A stretch of DNA of 60,307 nucleotides. Origin: Bacilli bacterium (GTDB lineage Bacteria > Bacillota_I > Bacilli_A > RFN20 > CAG-826). The stretch is taken from assembly GCA_017470115.1 (NCBI GenBank), contig JAFUEZ010000016.1, forward strand, positions 1-60,307, given 5' to 3'. The notes beneath the pieces are model-generated. The model was given only the letters and a program-made list of their open reading frames with translations. It did not search any database and was not told the origin of the DNA. The position numbers and the translations under genes were made by a program. Positions 33,784 through 41,359 of the stretch are shown piece after piece. The first letter of the stretch is position 1, and every line of letters starts with the position of its first letter.

Positions 33784-35117
33784 ACGTAGATAGTTTTATT
33801 TCATTTTTACAAATGTTTTTCTTAAACTTCATTATTGAAATGATAGTTGCTGTTTTAATGTTTGTCCCTTCACTAAAGAAAACAAGGTTAAAAGGATGGA
33901 AGTTAGCACTTTTAATTTTGGCAGGATTAACAATTATTGGTGGCGGAACAGTAGGAGTTGCCGCTGCTTGTGCTAGTTTGGAGTGGAACATTTATGTCAA
34001 TATTTCAGCATATTTAGTAATGTTCGTTTTTATAATTCTCGGTTTTTATGTTGTATTTGATTATAAATTTAGCGAAATTGTTTTTGTATCTATTTTAGGA
34101 TACTCTGTACAGCATATCAGTTATCAATTTGCACGAATAGTTTTAGATACAGGCCTCTATGGTGTACTTTATGAAAATGTTCCTGATTACATAAATTTGA
34201 TTTATGGCATTTTGACTTATGCAATAAAAATTATTGTTTTAGTTTCCTCATATTTCTTGCTTGCTAAAAGATTTAAAAAATATAAGAAGTACGCCTTGTC
34301 TAATGCCCAAATCTATATAATCAGTGTTGTTGCAGTTTTACTTATTGTTGTTGGAAATGCAATTATTGTACAAAATACTTTTTGGTTCAGCTATTGGTTA
34401 ATTGGAACATGTGCATCTGTTTTAATTCTTAGTACATTATTAGTTGATTATATTGCTATTTGGGGTTTGAAAATAATCGCAGATAAAGAGAAAGAAAGCA
34501 TCTATAAATCTAATTATGAAGCTAGGATTAAGCAACACGAGATGGAAATAGAAAATATTAATTTTATTAATATGAAATGTCATGATTTACGTAAGCAAAT
34601 CAGATTCTTAAAAACTAAAAAAGATAGCATTACTGACGCAGATTTAGAACAATTAGAAGAAGCATTAAGAATCTATGATACCGGTGTTAGAACAGGTTTT
34701 TCAAACCTTGATATTTTGATTCAAGATAAGGGAGTTTATTGTAAATCAAAAGGTATCGATTTTACTACTTTAATTGATGGAAAAATGTTTGAAAATTACG
34801 ATTCTAATGATATTTATTACTTATTTTTAAATTTAATTGATAACGCTATTGAAGCAGTTGAACAAATTGAAGATAAATCTAAAAGATCAATCTCTTTAAC
34901 TGCTTATAAAAAGCAAGGAATTGTTGTTATTGAAGAAAGAAATTATTTCATTGGTAAGCTTGATTTTAATAGCGACCATTCAATTAAAACTACAAATAAA
35001 GATAGTTCAATTCATGGACTTGGAACAAAGTCTATTGTTTATATTGTAAACAAATATAATGGAAAAATAACACATACCATTAATGGTGAAATTTTAGATA
35101 TTAAGATTGCCCTTTAA
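33780..35117 (+). CDS. AgrC-like sensor histidine kinase (GHKL)
   Basis: 445 residues. Six hydrophobic helices fill residues ~8-235, with no extracellular domain of note. A coiled linker (KEKESIYKSNYEARIKQHEMEIENI) leads to the H-box KCHDLRKQIRF. The N-box is NLIDNAIEAVEQI and the G-box IHGLGTKSIVYIV. This is the HPK10 (AgrC/ComD-like) layout that partners LytTR regulators. It is translationally coupled to the regulator gene. Ligand unknown; the GH3 and esterase genes next door are possible targets. Confidence 0.9.
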   Translation: MNVDSFISFLQMFFLNFIIEMIVAVLMFVPSLKKTRLKGWKLALLILAGLTIIGGGTVGVAAACASLEWNIYVNISAYLVMFVFIILGFYVVFDYKFSEIVFVSILGYSVQHISYQFARIVLDTGLYGVLYENVPDYINLIYGILTYAIKIIVLVSSYFLLAKRFKKYKKYALSNAQIYIISVVAVLLIVVGNAIIVQNTFWFSYWLIGTCASVLILSTLLVDYIAIWGLKIIADKEKESIYKSNYEARIKQHEMEIENINFINMKCHDLRKQIRFLKTKKDSITDADLEQLEEALRIYDTGVRTGFSNLDILIQDKGVYCKSKGIDFTTLIDGKMFENYDSNDIYYLFLNLIDNAIEAVEQIEDKSKRSISLTAYKKQGIVVIEERNYFIGKLDFNSDHSIKTTNKDSSIHGLGTKSIVYIVNKYNGKITHTINGEILDIKIAL

Positions 35118-35149
35118 GCTTACTTATGTCTTTTAAAATTAAGGTTATG

Positions 35150-35163
35150 CGAAAGCGCTTACA
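35150..35163 (+). promoter_or_regulatory. cre/LacI-type operator upstream of the GH3 gene
   Basis: CGAAAGCGCTTACA has the AAGCGCTT core and differs from a TGAAAGCGCTTACA-type catabolite-responsive element at one base. It stands 113 nt before the GH3 ATG. Binding by CcpA or a local LacI-type protein is inferred. Confidence 0.5.
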
Positions 35164-35203
35164 TTTTAATGTGGACTTATATAAATTGTATTTATATTAG
35201 ATT

Positions 35204-35252
35204 GGCAAAAAGTGGTTCTTTTGCCGTGGATGAAATAGTTCGTATTCATCCA
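35204..35252 (+). promoter_or_regulatory. Two-hairpin leader of the GH3 gene
   Basis: GGCAAAA with TTTTGCC (35204-35225, 8-nt loop) and TGGATGAA with TTCATCCA (35227-35252, 10-nt loop) form two adjacent perfect stems. Neither has a T-run. They end 13 nt before the Shine-Dalgarno sequence ATAGGAGGAA. No known riboswitch class is recognised. Confidence 0.4.
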
Positions 35253-35275
35253 ACAGTCTACTATAGGAGGAAAAG

Positions 35276-38269
35276 ATGGACAATTTTAGAATCTTAGGCT
35301 GGGAAATTGTTCCTGGCTACGACCTTGCTGAAGTAGCTTGGTGGATTGCTGGAATTATTGCTGGAGTCGCAGTATTAATCGCAGCAGCCGTCTTTGCTTT
35401 ACTTTATTTCCTCAGTTGGAGAAGAATGTCTCCAGAAGAAAGACAAGCTTTCAAGGAAACAAAAAAACAAGCAAAGAGTATTAAAAATAGGTCTGAAAAG
35501 GCTGAATTCGTTAAAGGACAAAGTGCTCCTACAAGAGCAATGTTAGGTTGGTCAAGAGCAAAACCAATCGTCATTCCTATTTTCTCTGTCATTACAGTTA
35601 TTTCAATGCTTGCTGGCCCTATCCTTTATACATGGGGTGGTGCATTATGGGCAACTTTATTCTATACAGATAAAGTTAACTACGATGAAGTTACAGAGCT
35701 CGCAATGAAAGAAGCGACAGAAAACGTCATTACAATTGAAGAAGAAGGTATCGTTTTAATGAGAAACGATGATAATATCCTTCCACTTGATAAATCAAAA
35801 CCTCTCAACATCTTCGGTATGAACGCCAATAATATGTTCTTAGGAGGTGGTGGATCAGGCGAATTTGCTCAAGATTACACATATTCAAACGGTAAAGTTT
35901 TAAAGAGTGTTAAATTCTATGAAGCTATGGAAGAAGAAGGTTTCACATATAATCCTTATTTATTGAACCTTTGCAAAAACTACTCATCAGGAAATAACGT
36001 CTCTATTGCAGATAGCAACGTAAGATTACATGCCTCAATCGCTACATTTGGAACCACAGGTAGATACGAAGGTATTCAAGGAAAATTCTTACCATATGAA
36101 CACGAACCACCAAAGAGCGCATATGAAAGAGCATTCGATCAAATCGAAGGCAAAACTTTATTAAATTATTCAAAAGAATATAGTGACACTGCTATTTTCT
36201 GTATTTCACGTTATGGAACTGAGCAATACGACTTACCATTTACTCAAGATTCACAACGTTTTGACCAATTAACTCTCTCACAAACTGAAAGAGATTTACT
36301 TGGAATGATTACTGAAAACTTTGAAAAGGTAGTCGTTTTACTCAACACTCCTGGACCAATGGATATTACTCCACTCGATGAATTTGGTATTAAAACAGTT
36401 TTATTCGTCGGTAGTCCTGGTTTAACTGGTACAAAAGCTATTGCTAGAGTACTTTCTGGACAAGTTAACCCATCAGGTAGACTTGTTGACACATGGCCTG
36501 TTGATTTAAAAAGTAATCCAACTTATGAAACATTTGGAACAAGATCAACAAGATATTCAAGTGGTGGTGCCACCTACAACTTCTCAAATTACTATGAAGG
36601 CATCTATGTTGGTTATAGATATTACACAACAAGAGCATTAGTAGATGAAGACTTTGATTATGATGAACAAGTTAGATATTCATTCGGACATGGTTTATCA
36701 TATACAAACTTCAACGTTTCTTTACATGATTATAAGATTGATCAAGCAGAAGGAACTGGTAAATTAACTGTTCAAGTTAAAAACGTCGGTGATGTTGCTG
36801 GTAAATATGTTATTGAAGCTTATCATAAAGCTCCATATTATGCAGATCATGGTATTGAAAAATCAGAACGTAATTTACTTACATATTTAAAAACAAACCT
36901 CATTGCTCCAAATACAGAAGAAACATATGAACTTAATTTCAAATTAAGAGATATGGCAAGCTGGGACAATGCTAATGCATGTTACGTCTTAGAAAAAGGC
37001 GATTACGAAATTGCTATTAGAGATAATTGCTGGGATTTATCAGTTGATAGTATTCATGGCAAAGAAAATAAATTTACATTCAATTTAGCAAACGATATCG
37101 TCTACGATAAGTCATATCAAACAGGCGCAGAATATAAGAACTTATTCGCCGATATGGAATTTGGTGGAAATGCTGAAAAATTAACTTACTTATCAAGAAA
37201 CGATTTTGAAGGCACATACACAAAGAACGCTGACGTCAATAAAGTTTGGTCTGGAACTGGTAAAGTTAATAACAATACTCTTCCAAGTAAAACTTATACT
37301 GATGGGCAAGTTGAATATGAAGATTTCGAATTAGACGCAATCTTAGATGAAGAAATTACACTTCACGATATGAAAGATGCTGCTTGGGACGATCCAAGAT
37401 GGGATGATTTCTTAAGTCAATTATCACTTAATGATATGAAGAATCTTGTCGCTAATGGAAACTTCGCAACTCCAAGAATTGCTTCAATCAAAAAGCCTGA
37501 AACACTTGAAGGCGATGGTCCTGCATCATGCTTCAATTCTGGTACTGGTCATCCATGTGGAACAATGTTAGCTTCAACTTGGAACAATAATGCTGCTGTT
37601 CTTTTTGGAGAATCATGTGGTAAAGAAGGTGCTGCTTCTGGTTTAACTGGTTGGTATGCTCCTGGTATGAATATCCATAGATCACCATATGCTGGTAGAA
37701 ACTTCGAGTATTATTCTGAAGATCCATTAATCTCAGGTAATATGGGTGGTTATGTTGCTAAAGGCGCTCTCAAATATGGTGTCTATACATTTGCTAAACA
37801 CTTTGGTTTAAACGAACAAGAAACAAATAGAGGTGGTTTAAACGTTTGGTGTAGTGAACAAGGCATTAGAGAAATCTACTTAAAGCCATTTGAAATCTAT
37901 TCAGATTTAGGTGGAATTGGAATGATGACAGCATTCAGCCATATGGGTACAACATGGGCTGGTGCATCTAAAGCACTTTGTACAGATCTTTTAAGAACAG
38001 AATGGGGCTTCCATGGTTCAGTTATTACTGACTATAACAACTCAAATATGCCATGTTCAGGTGGTTTAAGAGCTGGTAACGATGAATGGTTAATTCCTGC
38101 AATGACTGGTTCAGGTAACTTAAACGGCGCATATAATCAAGCTCCAAAAGATATGAAATACTGGTTAAGAGTTGCTTCAAGAAATATTCTTTATTCAGTT
38201 GCTCATTCAAATTCAGCATGGGACGATGCAGATTTCGAAGCAGTCGGAATCCAAAACCCAAGAAGTTAA
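35276..38269 (+). CDS. Membrane-anchored GH3 glycosidase with swapped domain order
   Basis: 997 residues. Two hydrophobic helices lie at ~18-45 and ~95-120, separated by a charged loop. The GH3 C-terminal-type alpha/beta domain comes first (EEGIVLMRNDDNILPLD, residues ~155-380), then an Fn3-like domain (RYSFGHGLSYTNFN...VKNVGDVAGKYVIEAY). The (beta/alpha)8 barrel comes last (LSLNDMKNLV...YSEDPLISGNMGG, KHFGLNEQETNR), with nucleophile Asp919 in SVITDYNNS. Reversed order is known for some ruminal beta-glucosidases. Expected to hydrolyse beta-glycosides at the cell surface. The esterase gene 23 nt downstream is probably co-transcribed. Confidence 0.92.
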   Translation: MDNFRILGWEIVPGYDLAEVAWWIAGIIAGVAVLIAAAVFALLYFLSWRRMSPEERQAFKETKKQAKSIKNRSEKAEFVKGQSAPTRAMLGWSRAKPIVIPIFSVITVISMLAGPILYTWGGALWATLFYTDKVNYDEVTELAMKEATENVITIEEEGIVLMRNDDNILPLDKSKPLNIFGMNANNMFLGGGGSGEFAQDYTYSNGKVLKSVKFYEAMEEEGFTYNPYLLNLCKNYSSGNNVSIADSNVRLHASIATFGTTGRYEGIQGKFLPYEHEPPKSAYERAFDQIEGKTLLNYSKEYSDTAIFCISRYGTEQYDLPFTQDSQRFDQLTLSQTERDLLGMITENFEKVVVLLNTPGPMDITPLDEFGIKTVLFVGSPGLTGTKAIARVLSGQVNPSGRLVDTWPVDLKSNPTYETFGTRSTRYSSGGATYNFSNYYEGIYVGYRYYTTRALVDEDFDYDEQVRYSFGHGLSYTNFNVSLHDYKIDQAEGTGKLTVQVKNVGDVAGKYVIEAYHKAPYYADHGIEKSERNLLTYLKTNLIAPNTEETYELNFKLRDMASWDNANACYVLEKGDYEIAIRDNCWDLSVDSIHGKENKFTFNLANDIVYDKSYQTGAEYKNLFADMEFGGNAEKLTYLSRNDFEGTYTKNADVNKVWSGTGKVNNNTLPSKTYTDGQVEYEDFELDAILDEEITLHDMKDAAWDDPRWDDFLSQLSLNDMKNLVANGNFATPRIASIKKPETLEGDGPASCFNSGTGHPCGTMLASTWNNNAAVLFGESCGKEGAASGLTGWYAPGMNIHRSPYAGRNFEYYSEDPLISGNMGGYVAKGALKYGVYTFAKHFGLNEQETNRGGLNVWCSEQGIREIYLKPFEIYSDLGGIGMMTAFSHMGTTWAGASKALCTDLLRTEWGFHGSVITDYNNSNMPCSGGLRAGNDEWLIPAMTGSGNLNGAYNQAPKDMKYWLRVASRNILYSVAHSNSAWDDADFEAVGIQNPRS

Positions 38270-38292
38270 TTTAATTTAAAGGGGAAAATATA

Positions 38293-41205
38293 ATGAAAAA
38301 AAGAAGATTTTTAATTCCTTTACTTGCATTAAGCATGTTAAGTATTGGCACATTAGTAGGATGTGGTGGAAATAATGATAATCCTACAGATAATCCAGAT
38401 AATCCTGATAATCCAGATAATCCAGATACACCTGATAATCCAGATACACCTGATACACCAGATGAAAAGCCACAAATTGTTATCACAGCAGAAAAGACAA
38501 AGATTTATGTCAATGAAACATTACAACTTCAAGCAAATGTTGAAGGTGTTACATGGTCTTCAAGAGATGATTCTATCGCAACAGTTAGTGAAACAGGTTT
38601 AGTTACAGCTTTAAAACAAGGTGAAGTTATCATTCTTGCTCGTAAAACTGATCACAAGGTTGGTCAATTCACATTAACAATTGAAAAAGCTCCTGCAAGA
38701 GAAGATCAATTAGCAGTTTTAGAATTTGAATTTGCTGATCACTATTCACCAAGTGGCTCATGGGGCTATCCACAATGGGGCATGGTTCCAAGCCATGATG
38801 GAGATGGTTCTTCACCATTAGAAGATGTTGAAAGTGCAAGTGGTGGTATCTCAGTTGGTTATTTCAATCAAGGATGTAAAGAAACTTTATATTTCACATC
38901 TGATAAAGCAGGCACATTAGATTTTGGAATTGATGTTGCTTATAACGCTGAAGTTGATTTAAGTACAACTTTAAAGATCACTGTTAATGGTGTTGAAATC
39001 AATATGGCAGGAAAGGTCTGTGAAGGTCCAGAAACAGAAGGTTCATATACTGATTGGCATACAACAATGCTTGGCTCAGCAGCTGTTAAAACAGGTGAAG
39101 AAAACGTTGTCGTTGTTGAATGTATTGGTTCACAAGGTGTTAACCTTGACTGTATGAGAGTTTATGGTACAGGCTATACTGTTGCTCAAAGAAAAGTCAT
39201 GCCAAAAGAAAAACTTGTTTATGACAATACACCTATTACAATTGAAGTTGGTAAAACTGCACAATTAAATGTCACAACAGAAGGTGTTACATATACTTCT
39301 GAAAATACTGAAGTCGCTACAGTTTCTGCAACAGGTTTAGTTACAGCTAAAGCTGCTGGTGTTACAAACATTTTAATTACAAAAGAAGGCTTTAAAGATG
39401 GTTCAGTTCAAGTTAGAGTTACAGAACCTGCTCCAGTTGCCGATCACGTCTACACATTAGAATTTGAAGATGCTGAACACTATTCACCAAGTGGCTCATG
39501 GGGCTATCCACAATGGGGTATGGTACCAAGCCATGATGGAGATGGTTCATCACCAATTGAAGATGTTGAAAGCGCAAGTGGAGGAATGTCGCTTGGCTAT
39601 TTACAACAAGGTTGTAAAGAAACATTCACATTCACATGTAACAAAGCTCAAACCGTCATCCTTGATATGGTTGCTGCTCATAATGCAAGTATGACAATAG
39701 CTAACAACATTAAACTCACTGTCAATGGTAGAGAAGTATCACTTGCTGGTATAGTTCTTGATGGTACTGGTTATACTACATGGAAAGATGTATTTATTAA
39801 AGACGTTGCCTTAAAAGAAGGTACAAATACTATCGAATTTGAAGGTATTGGACAAATGCCTAACTTAGATTGCTTAAAGATCATGAGTAATGAAGAATTA
39901 GTAATCGAAATGAAAAAACCTGTTGCACCAGTTGCATTTGGTAAATTAGATTACTATGTTGAAGGTTTTGAATGGGGACCAGCAATTACTGGTGTCAAAT
40001 TAAAACTCAATGGTAGTGTTAATAAAGCAATCCTTGATAAAGAAAACTTCACCGTCAAAACAAAAGGTACTGCAAGAGAAATCTTAGATGTATATTTTGT
40101 TAATGAAAAGGATGAAAAGATTACTGCTGATACAGGTAGTGTCATTAGATTTGACTTAAAAGTTTCAGTCACTGCAAGTCAATGGGGAACAAACGATAAT
40201 GGTTCAAGTCCATTCACATATACAAATAACTACAATTCTTGGACACAAAACATTAAATGTGAAGTTAAATTAGCAGCTGGTAAATCAATGACAGTTGGTG
40301 AAGAAACTTTTAATGATGAACATCCTGGTATTGATAATGAAGTTGAAGGAAGAGTTATTCTTTCTACAAAAGATTGGGGTGAACAAAAATCAAATACACT
40401 TGATGATGTCACTTTAACTTATAAAGCATATGAAACAGATACACTTAAAAATGATGGTGTCAAGAATCCATTAATCATCTGGTTACATGGTCAAGGTGAA
40501 GGTGGTACAGATGTTGATATCGCTTTACTTGGTAACGATGTTACAAATTTAGGTGAATCAAAAGTTCAAAATCACTTTGTTAAAGGCTCACAAAAAGGCG
40601 CTTACGTCTTAGCAGTTCAAACTCCAACAGCTTGGATGAATAATGGTACAGATGGAACAAATGGTGGTGGTCACTCCATTTATAGAGCAGCTTTAAAAGA
40701 TACAATTGATAAATATATTGCTGCAAATCCAGATGTCGATTCATCAAAACTTATCCTTGGTGGATGTAGTAATGGTGGTTACATGACTATGGAAATGGCA
40801 ATTAATTATCCTACATTCTTCAAAGCTTATTATCCAGTTTGTGAAGCATATGCAGATTCATTTATTACAGATGAAAACATCCAAACATTAAAGGGTTTAT
40901 CAATTTGGTTCACACATGCTGCAAATGATACAACAGTTAGACCAGATAACTACACAGTTGCTACATATAAGAGATTAATGGCAGCTGGAGCAACTGATGT
41001 ACATTTCTCATACTTCGTAGACGTTAGAGGTAAAGAAGGTGGACAAGAAAATAAATACATGGGTCACTATTCTTGGATTTACACATTAAAAGATGAATGT
41101 GCTTTAGATCAAGCAGATCCAGAAAACGTTGCAGCTCCATCAACAAAAGCCGTTAAAGTTGGCGATGAAGAAGTAACACTTTGGGGTTGGGCAGCAAGCA
41201 AATAG
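38293..41205 (+). CDS. Modular lipoprotein esterase with two CBM-like and two Ig-like domains
   Basis: 970 residues. The signal peptide ends in lipobox LVGC (Cys24). An Asn-Pro-Asp/Thr-Pro-Asp linker spans ~30-57. A Big_2 Ig-like domain (IYVNETLQLQANVEGVTWSS) is followed by a CBM6/35-like beta-sandwich starting LEFEFADHYSPSGSWGY, a second Big_2 domain, and a second, closely similar CBM. The C-terminal ~300 residues are an alpha/beta-hydrolase of CE1/PHB-depolymerase type: LIIWLHGQGEGG, nucleophile in GGCSNGGYM, Asp in HAANDTTV, His in GHYSW. It probably removes acyl groups from plant polysaccharide at the surface, next to the GH3. Confidence 0.88.
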   Translation: MKKRRFLIPLLALSMLSIGTLVGCGGNNDNPTDNPDNPDNPDNPDTPDNPDTPDTPDEKPQIVITAEKTKIYVNETLQLQANVEGVTWSSRDDSIATVSETGLVTALKQGEVIILARKTDHKVGQFTLTIEKAPAREDQLAVLEFEFADHYSPSGSWGYPQWGMVPSHDGDGSSPLEDVESASGGISVGYFNQGCKETLYFTSDKAGTLDFGIDVAYNAEVDLSTTLKITVNGVEINMAGKVCEGPETEGSYTDWHTTMLGSAAVKTGEENVVVVECIGSQGVNLDCMRVYGTGYTVAQRKVMPKEKLVYDNTPITIEVGKTAQLNVTTEGVTYTSENTEVATVSATGLVTAKAAGVTNILITKEGFKDGSVQVRVTEPAPVADHVYTLEFEDAEHYSPSGSWGYPQWGMVPSHDGDGSSPIEDVESASGGMSLGYLQQGCKETFTFTCNKAQTVILDMVAAHNASMTIANNIKLTVNGREVSLAGIVLDGTGYTTWKDVFIKDVALKEGTNTIEFEGIGQMPNLDCLKIMSNEELVIEMKKPVAPVAFGKLDYYVEGFEWGPAITGVKLKLNGSVNKAILDKENFTVKTKGTAREILDVYFVNEKDEKITADTGSVIRFDLKVSVTASQWGTNDNGSSPFTYTNNYNSWTQNIKCEVKLAAGKSMTVGEETFNDEHPGIDNEVEGRVILSTKDWGEQKSNTLDDVTLTYKAYETDTLKNDGVKNPLIIWLHGQGEGGTDVDIALLGNDVTNLGESKVQNHFVKGSQKGAYVLAVQTPTAWMNNGTDGTNGGGHSIYRAALKDTIDKYIAANPDVDSSKLILGGCSNGGYMTMEMAINYPTFFKAYYPVCEAYADSFITDENIQTLKGLSIWFTHAANDTTVRPDNYTVATYKRLMAAGATDVHFSYFVDVRGKEGGQENKYMGHYSWIYTLKDECALDQADPENVAAPSTKAVKVGDEEVTLWGWAASK
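38382..38463 (+). repeat. Tandem 9-bp repeats encoding NPD/TPD linker
   Basis: About nine imperfect copies of GATAATCCA or GATACACCT encode Asp-Asn-Pro and Asp-Thr-Pro after the lipobox. It is a flexible surface spacer and a likely site of length variation. Confidence 0.85.
38741..39585 (+). repeat. Duplicated CBM module (two near-identical ~105-bp cores)
   Basis: The DNA at 38741-38845 (encoding HYSPSGSWGYPQWGM and on to ESASGG) recurs at 39479-39585 with only a few silent or conservative changes. The distance is ~738 bp, matching one CBM plus Ig unit. This points to a recent internal duplication or gene conversion. Confidence 0.75.
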
Positions 41206-41224
41206 AATTTAAATTTCTATAAGG

Positions 41225-41250
41225 AAAGGGCAAGTTTTTGCCCTTTTTGT
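41225..41250 (+). terminator. Terminator after the esterase gene
   Basis: AAAGGGCAA, loop GTTT, TTGCCCTTT, then TTG with further Ts. It also marks the left edge of the defence island. Confidence 0.88.
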
Positions 41251-41341
41251 TTTGGATAAATAGAAAAGTTAAATATTATTTGATTAATATTAACTAATTA
41301 CAATCTATATCTATATTTATAAATATAATCATTTTTTCATA

Positions 41342-41350
41342 TGCTATAAT
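41342..41350 (+). promoter_or_regulatory. Extended -10 promoter of the TIR-NB-ARC gene, probably leaderless
   Basis: TG-C-TATAAT ends 9 nt before the ATG at 41360, with only A/T sequence and no Shine-Dalgarno sequence between. Confidence 0.5.
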
Positions 41351-41359
41351 AAATTAAAT

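Noticed and set aside
38271-38486. Minus-strand ORF with Ser-Gly-Leu repeats
   Set aside because: It is the antisense shadow of the NPD/TPD linker repeats in the esterase gene; no ribosome-binding site.
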